This document shows, in pieces, positions 24,373-33,226 of a stretch of DNA of 55,025 nt. The DNA lies in contig JAICMS010000004.1 in assembly GCA_025929075.1 (NCBI GenBank), positions 1 through 55,025 of the forward strand. Reading direction: 5' to 3'. This DNA is from Propionibacteriales bacterium (lineage in GTDB: Bacteria > Actinomycetota > Actinomycetes > Propionibacteriales > Nocardioidaceae). The notes beneath the pieces were generated by a model. The model searched no databases and was not told the origin of the DNA. It saw only the letters and a list, made by a program, of their open reading frames with translations. The position numbers were made by a program, and so were the translations under genes. How positions within the stretch are numbered: position 1 is the stretch's first letter; each line of letters starts with the position of its first letter.

Positions 24373-26168
24373 TCCGCGCCCTCGGCGACGAGCTCGGCGG
24401 GGAGCTCAGACTTCCCGTCGAGCGATGGCTCCTCCTCCACGTGAACGTACTTGCCGCCCCGGAAGGCAGACGCCAAAGCAGCGATCAGACAGGCGGCGAT
24501 CGCGAAGCCGAAGGCGACTCCGAGCCCGTCGGAGAACGCCGGGGAGATCAGCGAGGGGAAGAACTCGTGCCCGGTGAGGTGGTGCTGCGTCGCGGCTGGC
24601 AACGAGCCCAGGACGTGCGGTCCCAACAGGGACTGGATCGGGTTATAGCCCAGCAGCGACGCGAAGAGCACCCCGACCGGTGGCAGCCCGGCCACCCTCG
24701 CCGCGGCGTCATGTGGCACGCCGTTGCTCGTCAGTCCCACCATCAAGTGATGCGGGAGCGAGGACGACAGCCCGGTGATCATCAGCGAGAAGAAGATGCC
24801 GATCGACAGCACCATCGACGAGTTGCTGAAGACCGTGCTCATCCCGGCGCCGACGCCCCGCTGGTTGGCGGGCAGGCTGTTCATGATCCCGGTGCGGTTC
24901 GGCGCTGCGAACAGTCCCATCCCGAGGCCGTTTACCAGCAGCGCGAGCGCGAACTGCCAATAGCTGAACATCACCGGGAGGATGAGCAGCCAGACGAAAC
25001 TGCCGGCAGCGACCAGCATCCCGCCGGTGGCGAAGGTTCGTGCGCCGAACCGGTCCGACAGCCAGCCCGACGTCGGTCCGGCGATGAGGAACCCGGCTGT
25101 CATCGGCAGCATGTAGATGCCCGCCCAGAGCGGCGTCGTGGCGAAGCTGAAGCCGTGGACCGGCAGCCAGATGCCTTGGAGCCAGATGATCAGGATGAAC
25201 ATCAGGCCACCTCGGCCCAGCGCGCCGAGCAGACTGGCGAAGTTGCCGAAGGTGAACGCACGGATTCTGAAGAGGTTCAACCGGAACATCGGCTCGGCGA
25301 CGCGCGTCTCCACCCAGCAGAAGACGACGAGGACGGCCGTGCCCCCCAGCAGCGCGGCCAGCACCCAGGGGTTCGTCCAGCCCATCGTGTGGTCGCCGTA
25401 CGGCTGGATGCCGTAGGTGATGCCGACGAGTACGGCGATCAGGCCCACCGCAAACGTGAGGTTGCCCCACCAGTCCATCCGGGCATGTCGGGTCACCCCG
25501 GTGTCGTGCAGCTTGAAGTAGGCCCAGATCGTGCCGAAGAGCCCGAACGGCACCGACACCACGAAGACCATGTGCCACTCGATCGGAGCCAGCAGGCCAC
25601 CGACGATCAACCCGATGAACGAGCCGGCGATCGCCGCCACCATGTTGAGCCCGAGGCCGAGACCACGCTGGTCGACGGGGAAGGCGTCGGTGATGATCGC
25701 GCTGGAGTTCGCCATCAGCATGGCCCCGCCGACCCCTTGGAAGATCCGCATCGCCACCAGCCAGAGGCCGCCCGGCACCCCGTTGAGCCAGGTGATCGCA
25801 AGCATGATGGAGAAGAACGTGAAGATGGCGAAGCCGGCGTTGTAGATCCGCACCCGGCCGTACATGTCGCCAAGCCGGCCAAGTCCGACGACCAGGACGG
25901 CCGTCACGACCATGTAGCCCATGATCAGCCAGAGCAGCAGGCTGGTGTTGCCGGGTGTGAGCGGGTTGATGTGGATCCCGCGAAAGATGTCCGGCAACGC
26001 GATCAACAGGATCGACGAGTTGATGGTCGCGATCAGCACACCGAGGGTCGTGTTGGACAAGACGACCCACTTGTAGCGGGGATTCGCAGTGTCCCGACGG
26101 GCTCGTTGCCGCGCTCGGTCGGCGCGGATGAGTGATCGGCCCTGCTTGGCGCTGACGTCAGTGCCCAC
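24369..26168 (-). CDS. MFS transporter, DHA2-type (14-helix) drug exporter
   Basis: A 599-residue membrane exporter. After a basic cytoplasmic N-terminus come about 14 hydrophobic segments; the motifs LGRLGDMYGRVRIYNAG (motif A, loop 2-3) and GVGGAMLMANSSAIITDAFP (motif C region) are typical of EmrB/QacA-type drug pumps. A loop of about 80 residues lies before the last helix. I use the GTG at 26168, which has GAGGAGG nine bases upstream. MarR follows in the same message. The drug or metabolite exported is not evident. Confidence 0.93.
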   Translation of the reverse strand: MGTDVSAKQGRSLIRADRARQRARRDTANPRYKWVVLSNTTLGVLIATINSSILLIALPDIFRGIHINPLTPGNTSLLLWLIMGYMVVTAVLVVGLGRLGDMYGRVRIYNAGFAIFTFFSIMLAITWLNGVPGGLWLVAMRIFQGVGGAMLMANSSAIITDAFPVDQRGLGLGLNMVAAIAGSFIGLIVGGLLAPIEWHMVFVVSVPFGLFGTIWAYFKLHDTGVTRHARMDWWGNLTFAVGLIAVLVGITYGIQPYGDHTMGWTNPWVLAALLGGTAVLVVFCWVETRVAEPMFRLNLFRIRAFTFGNFASLLGALGRGGLMFILIIWLQGIWLPVHGFSFATTPLWAGIYMLPMTAGFLIAGPTSGWLSDRFGARTFATGGMLVAAGSFVWLLILPVMFSYWQFALALLVNGLGMGLFAAPNRTGIMNSLPANQRGVGAGMSTVFSNSSMVLSIGIFFSLMITGLSSSLPHHLMVGLTSNGVPHDAAARVAGLPPVGVLFASLLGYNPIQSLLGPHVLGSLPAATQHHLTGHEFFPSLISPAFSDGLGVAFGFAIAACLIAALASAFRGGKYVHVEEEPSLDGKSELPAELVAEGAE

Positions 26169-26210
26169 GACCGAGCGCCTCCTCGACCACACTGACGACG
26201 TGGTCAGATC

Positions 26211-26230
26211 GTTAGTTGTTGTGCACTAAC
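26211..26230. promoter_or_regulatory. Palindromic operator upstream of the MFS-MarR operon
   Basis: GTTAGT (26211-26216) and ACTAAC (26225-26230) form a 6-bp inverted repeat with an 8-base spacer, 43 bases upstream of the exporter start and next to a TAACGA -10-like sequence. Size and place fit a MarR-family site; the MarR encoded downstream is the natural candidate. Inference only. Confidence 0.5.
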
Positions 26231-26247
26231 CGTTTTACCACGACGAC

Positions 26248-28566
26248 TCACCCGGCCGACCCCGCCGGACCGGAGACCGGCCGGAACCGCCGCAGCCGAA
26301 GGCTGTTGGTGACCACGAAGACCGAGGAGAAGGCCATCGCCGCCCCGGCGATGAGCGGGTTCAGCAACCCGAGACCAGCAAGTGGAAGCGCTGCGAGGTT
26401 GTACCCGAACGCCCAGACCAGGTTGCCCTTGATCGTCCGCAGGGTGCGGCGTGACAGCCGGATCGCATCGACGGTCGAGCCTAGGTCGTCTCGGACCAAC
26501 GTCAGGTCGCTTGCCTCGATGGCGACGTCGGTCCCGGATCCCATGCTGATGCCGAGATCGGCAGTGGCGAGTGCCGCGGCGTCATTGACCCCGTCGCCCA
26601 CCATCGCGACCACCGCACCGGCCTCTTGGAGCCGCCGTACGACGGCTGCCTTGTCGGCCGGCAGCACCTCGGCCACGACCTCGTCGATCCCGACCTGATC
26701 GGCCACCCGTCGGGCCGAGCGGGCGTTGTCGCCTGTGAGCAGGACCGGCCGCAGCCCAAGACCGCGCAGATCGGCCACTGCCTGTGCGCTGGTCGGCTTG
26801 AGCCTGTCGGCGACGACGACCAACCCGCGCGCGACGCCGTCCCAGCCGATCGCCACGACCGTCCTGCCGATCGCCTCCTCGTCGGCCAGGCCGGCTTCGA
26901 GCGCCTCCGGCAACGGCTGGCTCCACTCCTCGGCGAGCCACTTCGGCCGGCCCGCGACCACGGCGCGGCCCTGGACAACGCCGGAGACACCGAGGCCCTG
27001 CCAGGACCGGAACTCAGCCACCTCGGGCAGCGGGTCAGCCAGCCGGGCCGCGGCGCCCCGAGCGACAGCGGCACCGATCGGGTGCTCCGAGGCACCCTCG
27101 ATGGCCGCCGCATACGACAGCAGTTCGGACTCCTCAACATCGGCCGCCGGAAGCACCGCGACAAGCTCCATCCGACCCGTGGTGACCGTCCCGGTCTTGT
27201 CCAAGATGACCGTGTCGACCTGCCGAGTGGCCTCCAGCACCTCCGGGCCCTTGATCACCACGCCGAGCTGGGCACCGCGACCGGTGCCCACGAGCAGCGC
27301 GGTCGGCGTCGCCAGACCGAGCGCGCACGGACAGGCGATGATCAACACTGCGACAGCCGCGGTGAAAGCTGCCGAGGCGGAATGACCCGTAAGCAGCCAG
27401 GCCCCCAGCGTGCCCACCGCCAGAGCGATGACCACGGGGACGAAGACCGCGGACACCCGGTCCGCCAGGCGCTGCACCGGCGCCTTGCCGCTTTGCGCAG
27501 CGGCCACCAACTGGGCGATCTGCGCCAGTTGCGTCTCGCTGCCGACGCGCGCCGCTCGAACGACCAGCCGACCACCGGCGTTGACCGTCCCCCCCACGAC
27601 CTCCGCACCGGGGCCGACCTCGACCGGGACCGGCTCGCCGGTCACCATCGAGGCGTCCACGGCCGACGTACCGGACTCGACCCGTCCGTCGGTTGCGATC
27701 TTCTCGCCCGGCCGTACGACGAACAGGTCGCCCACTGTCAGGTCGGAGATCGGAATCCGCGCCTCCGACAGGACTCCGTCGGTCTCGTGGAGCACCGCAA
27801 CGTCTTTGGCGCCGAGGTCGAGCAGCGCCCGCATTGCCGCGCCGGACGCCCGCTTGGCGCGAGCCTCGAGGTAGCGGCCGGCCAGCAGGAACGTGGTCAC
27901 GGCAGCAGCCACTTCCAGATACAGGTGGGGTGCGCCGGACTGGTCCGTCGAGAGCAGTTCGAACCGCATCCGCATGCCGGGCATGCCGGCGTCGGTGAAG
28001 AACAGCGCCCAACAGGACCAGAGGAAGGCAGCCCCCACCCCGACCGAGATCAGCGTGTCCATGGTGGCGGCGCCGTGCCGGGCGTTGAGGAACGCTGCAC
28101 GGTGGAACGGCAGCGCTCCCCAGATCGCGACCGGCGCCGCCAGGGCGAATACCAGCCACTGCCAGTTGCGGAACTGAAACGTGGGCGTCATCGACAGGAC
28201 GACAACGGGCACACTCAGCGCGGTCGACACGAACAGGCGCTGCCGCCAGCGGGCTGCTTCAGACTGCTCCGCTTCGGGTTCCCGGCGGCCGTCTGCGTGG
28301 TGGTCCGGCGATGGTGCCTCGATGACACTGGCCGAGTAACCGATGCGCTCGACGACGTCGACCAGGTCCTGCGTCGTCACGGTCGTCGGAGCCGACACGT
28401 GCGCCCGCTCGGTGGCGAAGTTGACCGAGGCGGAGACGCCCTCGAGCTTGTTGAGCTTCTTCTCGATGCGCGCCGCACACGACGCACACGTCATCCCGCC
28501 GATGTCCAGCTCGACGGTGTCTGTCGCAGCCTCCGCGGTTGCGCTAGGCGGTTGCGGGCGAGTCAT
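26248..28566 (-). CDS. copA: Copper-translocating P-type ATPase
   Basis: A 772-residue P1B-ATPase exporting Cu(I). In order: one N-terminal HMA domain with GMTCASC near residue 25; membrane helices; the actuator loop with MVTGEPVPV; the CPC metal site in IIACPCALG near 412; the phosphorylated Asp in ILDKTGT near 454; SEHPIG (HP motif); GDGVND near 645; and two final helices. CPC together with YN and MxxS-type segments in the last helices ([19 protein letters not shown]) points to Cu+. Its ATG overlaps the stop of the copper chaperone gene by 4 bases. Confidence 0.95.
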   Translation of the reverse strand: MTRPQPPSATAEAATDTVELDIGGMTCASCAARIEKKLNKLEGVSASVNFATERAHVSAPTTVTTQDLVDVVERIGYSASVIEAPSPDHHADGRREPEAEQSEAARWRQRLFVSTALSVPVVVLSMTPTFQFRNWQWLVFALAAPVAIWGALPFHRAAFLNARHGAATMDTLISVGVGAAFLWSCWALFFTDAGMPGMRMRFELLSTDQSGAPHLYLEVAAAVTTFLLAGRYLEARAKRASGAAMRALLDLGAKDVAVLHETDGVLSEARIPISDLTVGDLFVVRPGEKIATDGRVESGTSAVDASMVTGEPVPVEVGPGAEVVGGTVNAGGRLVVRAARVGSETQLAQIAQLVAAAQSGKAPVQRLADRVSAVFVPVVIALAVGTLGAWLLTGHSASAAFTAAVAVLIIACPCALGLATPTALLVGTGRGAQLGVVIKGPEVLEATRQVDTVILDKTGTVTTGRMELVAVLPAADVEESELLSYAAAIEGASEHPIGAAVARGAAARLADPLPEVAEFRSWQGLGVSGVVQGRAVVAGRPKWLAEEWSQPLPEALEAGLADEEAIGRTVVAIGWDGVARGLVVVADRLKPTSAQAVADLRGLGLRPVLLTGDNARSARRVADQVGIDEVVAEVLPADKAAVVRRLQEAGAVVAMVGDGVNDAAALATADLGISMGSGTDVAIEASDLTLVRDDLGSTVDAIRLSRRTLRTIKGNLVWAFGYNLAALPLAGLGLLNPLIAGAAMAFSSVFVVTNSLRLRRFRPVSGPAGSAG

Positions 28567-28790
28567 CCGTTACCCTCCGTCAGCCGGTAGTCGCCGGCCT
28601 CGTCCAGAGCGGCAGCCACCTGATCGCGCCCCAGCGGTTCGGCGCTCGTGACTCGCACACTCGACACTCCCCCGGGCACCAGTTCGACAGCCACGTCGTC
28701 AACTCCCACGAGCTCGCGTAGCTCCGCGGCGACGGCGGCTTCGCAGTGCGAGCAAGTCATCCCGGTGACCTGGAACGTCTGAACAGTCAT
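28563..28790 (-). CDS. copZ: Copper chaperone, heavy-metal-associated domain (CopZ type)
   Basis: A 75-residue HMA-fold protein with the metal site GMTCSHC at residues 10-16 and a C-terminal [15 protein letters not shown], the normal length of CopZ chaperones that hand Cu(I) to CopA. GGGAG precedes the ATG by seven bases. It sits between csoR and copA, all in one direction with a 13-base gap and a 4-base overlap. Confidence 0.92.
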   Translation of the reverse strand: MTVQTFQVTGMTCSHCEAAVAAELRELVGVDDVAVELVPGGVSSVRVTSAEPLGRDQVAAALDEAGDYRLTEGNG

Positions 28791-28803
28791 TGGTCTACTC
28801 CCA

Positions 28804-29103
28804 TCAGGATCGGACGAGCCGGGCGATGGCGGCCGAGGCCTCGTCGAGCTTGGCGTCGGCATCCGGACCGCCCCTGCGGGCGGCATCGGCGACGCAGTGC
28901 CGCAGGTGGTCATCGAGCAGGGTGAGGGCGACCTGTTCCAGTGCCCGCGTCGCAGCGGACACCTGGGTGAGGACGTCGATGCAGTAGGACTCGTCGTCGA
29001 CCATCCGCTGCAGCCCACGCACCTGGCCTTCGATCCGGCGCAGTCGGTTGCGGAGTGCGGCCTTGTCGTCGACGTACCCCGGCTGCGTGTGTGCGCGGCT
29101 CAT
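28804..29103 (-). CDS. csoR: Copper-sensing repressor
   Basis: A 99-residue all-helical CsoR/RcnR-family repressor. The Cu(I) ligands are all present as Cys in SYCIDVL, then His and Cys in HLRHC (the C-H-C set). The N-terminal half carries RNRLRRIEGQVRGLQRMV, the DNA-contacting helix of the family. A strong ribosome site (AAAGGAGG) precedes the ATG. It controls itself and copZ-copA from the operator at 29134-29150, releasing DNA when Cu(I) binds (family knowledge). Confidence 0.95.
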   Translation of the reverse strand: MSRAHTQPGYVDDKAALRNRLRRIEGQVRGLQRMVDDESYCIDVLTQVSAATRALEQVALTLLDDHLRHCVADAARRGGPDADAKLDEASAAIARLVRS

Positions 29104-29130
29104 GAAGTCCTCCTTTGAACGTCAAGCCTC

Positions 29131-29159
29131 ATCATACCCCCTGTGGGTATTCCGCTCAA
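29131..29159 (-). promoter_or_regulatory. csoR-copZ-copA promoter with CsoR operator
   Basis: Minus-strand -35 TTGAGC (29159-29154) and -10 TATGAT (29136-29131) are 17 bases apart, a near-consensus promoter. Between and overlapping them lies ATACCC-N5-GGGTAT (29134-29150), a perfect 17-bp palindrome of the CsoR-box type, so bound CsoR would block polymerase. Confidence 0.85.
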
Positions 29160-29193
29160 ATCACAACCACATGGCACCGAGGCAAGCGAGGGC

Positions 29194-29199
29194 TACGGT
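29194..29199 (+). promoter_or_regulatory. -10 box of the PPOX-like gene (leaderless type)
   Basis: TACGGT, 7 bases before the GTG at 29207, no ribosome site. Confidence 0.5.
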
Positions 29200-29206
29200 T
29201 AGCCGC

Positions 29207-29734
29207 GTGCACGAAACCGAAGAAGAGATCAGGGGGTTGCAGCGCCTGCTCGACCACTCGCACGCGCGGTCGAGCGAGCACCTACGCGGAATCATCAACG
29301 CAGACCGCCGGCTGAGCGCCACAGACGTCGCGGCCCTCTTAACCGGCATGAAGGTCCTCTCGGTAGCCACCGTCACCGCAGGTGGTGAACCCCGGATCAG
29401 CGCGCTGGATGGTCACTTCCTGCACGGCACCTGGACGTTCAGCACGAGCGGTACGGCGATCAAGGCCCGCCATCTGCGGGTCCGGCCAGCCGTCAGCGTG
29501 GCCCACATCGACAACGAGGAACTGGCCGTCTTCGCGCACGGCGTCGTGGAGCGGATGGAGCCGGGAGAGCCGGGCTGGGACGCAACCATCGAGCACTGGA
29601 CCAACCACTACGGAAGCTCCCCGCTGGGCTGGGGGCCGGAGATCGTCATGTACCGGATGCGGGCACAGTGGATGGTCGGCTACGCCTGGAAGCGCGACGA
29701 GCTGCTTGCCAAGCGGGGTGTCCGCAGTCAGTGA
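29207..29734 (+). CDS. Pyridoxamine 5'-phosphate oxidase-like (split beta-barrel FMN-binding) protein
   Basis: A 175-residue protein of the flavin/F420-binding split-barrel superfamily: KVLSVATVTAGGEPRISALDGHFLHGTWTFSTSGTAIKARHLRVRPAVSVAH is the strand set of the barrel, and the C-terminal part has WGPEIVMYRMRAQWMVGYAWKRDELL. An N-terminal helical stretch of about 40 residues precedes the barrel. Cofactor (FMN or F420) and substrate cannot be assigned. GTG start, leaderless pattern. Its end overlaps the convergent flippase gene by 7 bases. Confidence 0.82.
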   Translation: MHETEEEIRGLQRLLDHSHARSSEHLRGIINADRRLSATDVAALLTGMKVLSVATVTAGGEPRISALDGHFLHGTWTFSTSGTAIKARHLRVRPAVSVAHIDNEELAVFAHGVVERMEPGEPGWDATIEHWTNHYGSSPLGWGPEIVMYRMRAQWMVGYAWKRDELLAKRGVRSQ

Positions 29735-30792
29735 GGAGCCACACTCGCGCCGACCTCTGAGGAGGCGGAGCGCCGGCGCCGGCGCCGCTCGGCCACAATC
29801 GACAGATAGGCGATCAGTCCGGTGGGTAGGGGAAACCAATAGTTGAACAACCGCCAGGTCAGGACGCCGAGCACCGCCGTGCTCCCCGGCGTGCCGAAGC
29901 TGGTCAGGACCGGGACAAGCGCTCCCTCGACGACGCCGAGGCCCGCGGGACTGATCGGCAGCGCCGCGACGACCTGGGCCAGGCAGAACGCCGCCATCAG
30001 CAGGATGAAGCCCGGCGGATGCCGGAAGGCGTGCATCGACGCCCACAGGCAGGCCAGGTCGAAGAGCCAGTTTCCGAGCGACCAGGCGGCCACCCAGGCC
30101 AGCCGCGCCGGTGTGGCGATGAGTGAGCGCAGGTGCTTGCCGAGCTCGTCCACGACCCGACCGACGCGCTCTTCGCTGGCGGCGGGAATCCAGCGGGACA
30201 GCTTGCTGACCCGGCGCGCCCACAGCACGATCCGGCGGATGAGGTCTGGTCGGGCACCGAGCAGGACAGCCATGGTCACCACCGACGCGACGATCACCGT
30301 GCCGGCGGCGACCAGACCGATCGTGGCGGCGGACTGGCCGTAGACGACGATCTCGAGCGCGAGCGAGACCCCGAGAAGCGTTTGCAGGAGGACGCTCGAC
30401 AACAGCGTCTGGGTGATCTTGACGAACCCGGACTCGACTCCGCTGACCCCTTCCTCCTCGAGCAGTTCGTAGCCGAGCGCCGTCCCGGCAGCGGCGCCGA
30501 TCGGTACCGCGTGACTCAACGCCACGGTCACCAGGTCGACCCGGATGATGCGGGGAAAGCTCGGCCGGTTGCCCGGCTCGATCAGCGACCAGGTGACCAC
30601 GCTGAATGCCAGCAGCGAGAGCGCCTGTGCGACGAAGGCGATGACCAGGTACCACACCCCTACCCGATGGAGGTTTCCCAACGACCGCAGTGCCTCCTCG
30701 ACGCGAGGTGCGAGGAAGAAGCCGGCAACGGTGAGGGTCGCGACCAGCAGTGCCCACCTGAGGAGCCGGCCGACGCGCCACCGCTTGGTCAC
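29728..30792 (-). CDS. Lysylphosphatidylglycerol synthase-type / flippase-like integral membrane protein
   Basis: A 354-residue membrane protein of the UPF0104/LPG-synthase-TM type, with about eight hydrophobic segments and the family region VRVDLVTVALSHAVPIGAAAGTALGYELL plus PISPAGLGVVEGALVPVL. It lacks the soluble aminoacyl-transferase domain of MprF, so a lipid flippase-like role is more likely than lysyl transfer. The start GTG overlaps the glycosyltransferase stop by four bases (GTGA), making it the third gene of a coupled PAP2-GT-flippase operon. It ends in a strongly basic Arg run before a short tail. Confidence 0.87.
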   Translation of the reverse strand: MTKRWRVGRLLRWALLVATLTVAGFFLAPRVEEALRSLGNLHRVGVWYLVIAFVAQALSLLAFSVVTWSLIEPGNRPSFPRIIRVDLVTVALSHAVPIGAAAGTALGYELLEEEGVSGVESGFVKITQTLLSSVLLQTLLGVSLALEIVVYGQSAATIGLVAAGTVIVASVVTMAVLLGARPDLIRRIVLWARRVSKLSRWIPAASEERVGRVVDELGKHLRSLIATPARLAWVAAWSLGNWLFDLACLWASMHAFRHPPGFILLMAAFCLAQVVAALPISPAGLGVVEGALVPVLTSFGTPGSTAVLGVLTWRLFNYWFPLPTGLIAYLSIVAERRRRRRSASSEVGASVAPH

Positions 30793-31967
30793 GAGCGCTC
30801 GCCGGCCTTGGCATCCCCGGCTGCCGCGTCGCCGGACGGGGGCGGCTCCTCACCTCGCAGCAACGCGGCCAACCGCGCTGTCGCGGCCTCCCAGGTCCAG
30901 TGCTGCAACACCCACTGTCGGCCGGCCCGGCCGATCGCAGCAGCGCGGTCCCGGTCGGTGAGCAGGGCCAGCAGAGCCTCCGAGATCGCCTCGGCCCGCG
31001 TGGCGTCGACCAGCAGGCCGGTCTCACCGTCCTTCAGCGAGGCAGGACTCCCGCCGGACCGCCCGACCACCACGGGGAGCCCGGCCGCCGACGCCTCCAG
31101 CGTCGACAGCCCGAGACCCTCCGTCTGCAGGCCGCGTCGGTCGTCGCGGCTGGGAAAGACGAACACGTCCGCTGCGGCGTAGTAGCCCGGGAGTAACTCC
31201 GGTGCGATCGGACCGGTCACGACGACGGAGCCGGGAAACCGCCTGGCCGCCTCATCGGACAGTCCCGCGAGCATCGGCCCGTCGCCGACGATGACCAGCT
31301 TCGCCTGCGGCACCCGCGCCAACACCGTCGGCCATGCCTGGAGCAGCAGGTCATGACCCTTGCGGCGGACCAGCCGCGACACACTCAGGACCACGGGGCC
31401 GCCGCCGAGGTGGTGCCGTTCCTTGATCGTGGAGGCGTCGACGTACGGGCTGAACCTGTCTGTGTCCACGCCGCCCGCGAGACGGTGCAGCGCTGCCCGC
31501 CCGGCGAAGACGGGCTCCAGCTCCGCCAGCGTGGCTGGACTGAGGTACGTCACGGTGTCGATCGTCCGGCTCACCGCTCGCAGGGCCAGCCGGGTGGGCG
31601 CAGCCCGGATCCAGCCGATCTCCTGCCCGTGGGTCGAGGCGACCAGCCGCTTCACTCCTGAGCGCCGCACCAGCGGCGCATACATCCCGAACGGCGCCAT
31701 CGCGGTCAGCCAGGCTGTCTGGATGCCGTACCTCTTGACCAGGGCCCGAAGTCCGCGAAAGAGCAAATAGCCGTGTCGGCGGACGACCGGAAACCCGAGG
31801 CCCGCGTCGAACTCTGCGGCGCCGGGCCAGGACGGGGCGACGACCACCAGTCGGTCCGCCTGCAGTCGCCTGACGAACTCCCAGGTGAAGGTCTGCACAC
31901 CGCCGGGCTCTGGAGGGAAGTGCCCGGTGACGACGACGGTTGGCGGGATGGACGGCGGGTCACTCAT
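30789..31967 (-). CDS. Glycosyltransferase family 4 protein (PimB-like)
   Basis: A 392-residue GT-B enzyme. The N-terminal lobe opens with VVVTGHFPPEPGGVQTFTWEFV, typical of GT4 mannosyltransferases; the C-terminal lobe has SVSRLVRRKGHDLLLQAW, VIVGDGPM and the donor-site E-x7-E in TEGLGLSTLEASAAGLPVVVG. This resembles PimB-type phosphatidylinositol mannosyltransferases, but donor and acceptor are not proven. The ATG overlaps the PAP2 stop by four bases, and its own stop overlaps the flippase start, so all three should be made together at the membrane. Confidence 0.9.
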   Translation of the reverse strand: MSDPPSIPPTVVVTGHFPPEPGGVQTFTWEFVRRLQADRLVVVAPSWPGAAEFDAGLGFPVVRRHGYLLFRGLRALVKRYGIQTAWLTAMAPFGMYAPLVRRSGVKRLVASTHGQEIGWIRAAPTRLALRAVSRTIDTVTYLSPATLAELEPVFAGRAALHRLAGGVDTDRFSPYVDASTIKERHHLGGGPVVLSVSRLVRRKGHDLLLQAWPTVLARVPQAKLVIVGDGPMLAGLSDEAARRFPGSVVVTGPIAPELLPGYYAAADVFVFPSRDDRRGLQTEGLGLSTLEASAAGLPVVVGRSGGSPASLKDGETGLLVDATRAEAISEALLALLTDRDRAAAIGRAGRQWVLQHWTWEAATARLAALLRGEEPPPSGDAAAGDAKAGERS

Positions 31968-32794
31968 GTCTGTGCCGACTCAGAGGCAGGCTCCCCGACC
32001 GGTCCTGGGGAGGGTAACGAGGCCTCGGTCGGTACGGCGAGTGGTGGAGCAGTCAGTGATGGTGCACGCGCCAATCGAGCCCGGCGCACCCGGGTCACGA
32101 CCCGGCCGCGCGCCCACTCGATGCCGAGGGCGAGCGCCACGGCCAGGCCACCGGCGACCACGTCGAGCACATAGTGGTTGCCGGTCGCCACCACGACGAC
32201 AGCCGTGACGGCCAAGTGCAGCAGGGCGAGCCCGTAGCCGAGCCGGCTCGCCTTGACCCGGAGCGTCACCACGGACACCCACACGGCCCAACCGATGTGC
32301 AGGCTGGGCATCGCGGCGTACTGGTCTGCGCTGTTGGCGACGGTGCCGCCGCCCCACGAGAGGATCGGGTGGTGGATGGCGACGACGTCGGCGAAGCCGC
32401 TGCCCGGGAGCAGCCGCGGCGGAGTGGTCGGCCACAGTGCGAAGCAGGCGATGGCCAGCGCGGTCGTCCAGACCAGCGTGTTGCGCGCCCATGGGTAGTC
32501 CTTGGGGCGGCGCCACCAGGCCCAGGCCAGCACGATCATGGTCGTGACGATGTAAGTCGTCGCGTACTCCCACGCTGCGAGCCAGCCGAGCACGGGGCGG
32601 ACAGCCAGCCACTTGTCGGTGACCAGCTCGACGTCGAGATGCATCCACCGCTCGACGGCAAGCAGTGTGCGACCTCGAGCATCGGCCGCGCCGACGTCGG
32701 CGTCGAGCACATGGGCTACAACAAGATAGACGCACCACAGGGCCAAGCCAGCCACGATCTGCAGCAACCCGTGCGTCAGCCGGCTGCGACCCAT
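31964..32794 (-). CDS. PAP2 superfamily membrane phosphatase/transferase
   Basis: A 276-residue protein with about six membrane segments. PAP2 catalytic motifs are MPSLHIGWAVW and the histidine motif TGNHYVLDVVAGG, together with the GSGFADVVAIHHP loop. The architecture matches the inositolphosphoryl-transferase-like PAP2_3 group. The ATG at 32794 has GAAGGGG seven bases upstream; a TTG one codon earlier is less likely. First gene of the PAP2-GT4-flippase operon; a role in making or moving a phospholipid-linked sugar is an inference. Confidence 0.88.
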   Translation of the reverse strand: MGRSRLTHGLLQIVAGLALWCVYLVVAHVLDADVGAADARGRTLLAVERWMHLDVELVTDKWLAVRPVLGWLAAWEYATTYIVTTMIVLAWAWWRRPKDYPWARNTLVWTTALAIACFALWPTTPPRLLPGSGFADVVAIHHPILSWGGGTVANSADQYAAMPSLHIGWAVWVSVVTLRVKASRLGYGLALLHLAVTAVVVVATGNHYVLDVVAGGLAVALALGIEWARGRVVTRVRRARLARAPSLTAPPLAVPTEASLPSPGPVGEPASESAQT

Positions 32795-32893
32795 CAAGCG
32801 TCCCCTTCATGCTTGGGCATCGATCGCAAGGTTCCCGTTCACCGCGACGCTACCAGCACGATCGGACGATTCCCGCGACCGCGCGGAAACGGG

Positions 32894-33049
32894 TCAGACG
32901 AGCATCATGACGTACGGCGTGAGGTAGATGTAGAGGAAGAGCAGACCGAGGACGGGCGTCGCCTCGGCGATCCGCCCGACGGCGATCAGGTACACCCCCG
33001 CTGCGATGATCAGTATCTCGACCACCGACTTCATGATCATCGGCGCCAC
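32894..33049 (-). CDS. Small membrane protein, 51 residues
   Basis: The sequence from VAPMIMKSVVEILIIAAG to the end TPYVMMLV has two hydrophobic stretches (about residues 9-26 and 33-49) separated by VGRIAEAT, so a hairpin-like membrane protein is likely. I do not recognise a family. The start may be the GTG at 33049 (AGGAGG four bases upstream) or the ATG at 33040, which overlaps the stop of a 12-codon open frame. It stands divergent from the rhodanese gene. The upstream extension of this frame on the opposite strand of the rhodanese gene is not coding. Confidence 0.55.
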   Translation of the reverse strand: MAPMIMKSVVEILIIAAGVYLIAVGRIAEATPVLGLLFLYIYLTPYVMMLV

Positions 33050-33075
33050 CGCGCCTCCTCCCCCGACCCGCTCAC
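33037..33075 (-). CDS. Possible 12-residue leader peptide
   Basis: A GTG at 33075 with GGGAGG about 6 bases upstream opens a frame encoding VSGSGEEARWRR and ending TGA at 33039-33037. That TGA overlaps the ATG at 33040 (ATGA), which would couple translation of the small membrane protein to this leader. Pattern-based only. Confidence 0.3.
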   Translation of the reverse strand: MSGSGEEARWRR

Positions 33076-33226
33076 GAGTCCTCCCTCGGTCGTTGAACAC
33101 ATGACCGCGGTGGTTGCTGACTCCACGGTACCCACTACGGGCCGGCCGACACCAGTGCCCACGCCCGCGGGAAGATGAGGGGAGTCGGCGTCGTTGCCGA
33201 GAGTCGAGCGAAGGAGGTGCGTCTGG

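Noticed and set aside
26626-28590. Long open frame opposite copA
   Set aside because: Shadow of the P-type ATPase gene, with a low-complexity His/Arg/Gly-rich product.
29728-30792. Full lysylphosphatidylglycerol synthase (MprF)
   Set aside because: Only the membrane half is present; the soluble aminoacyl-transferase domain is absent.
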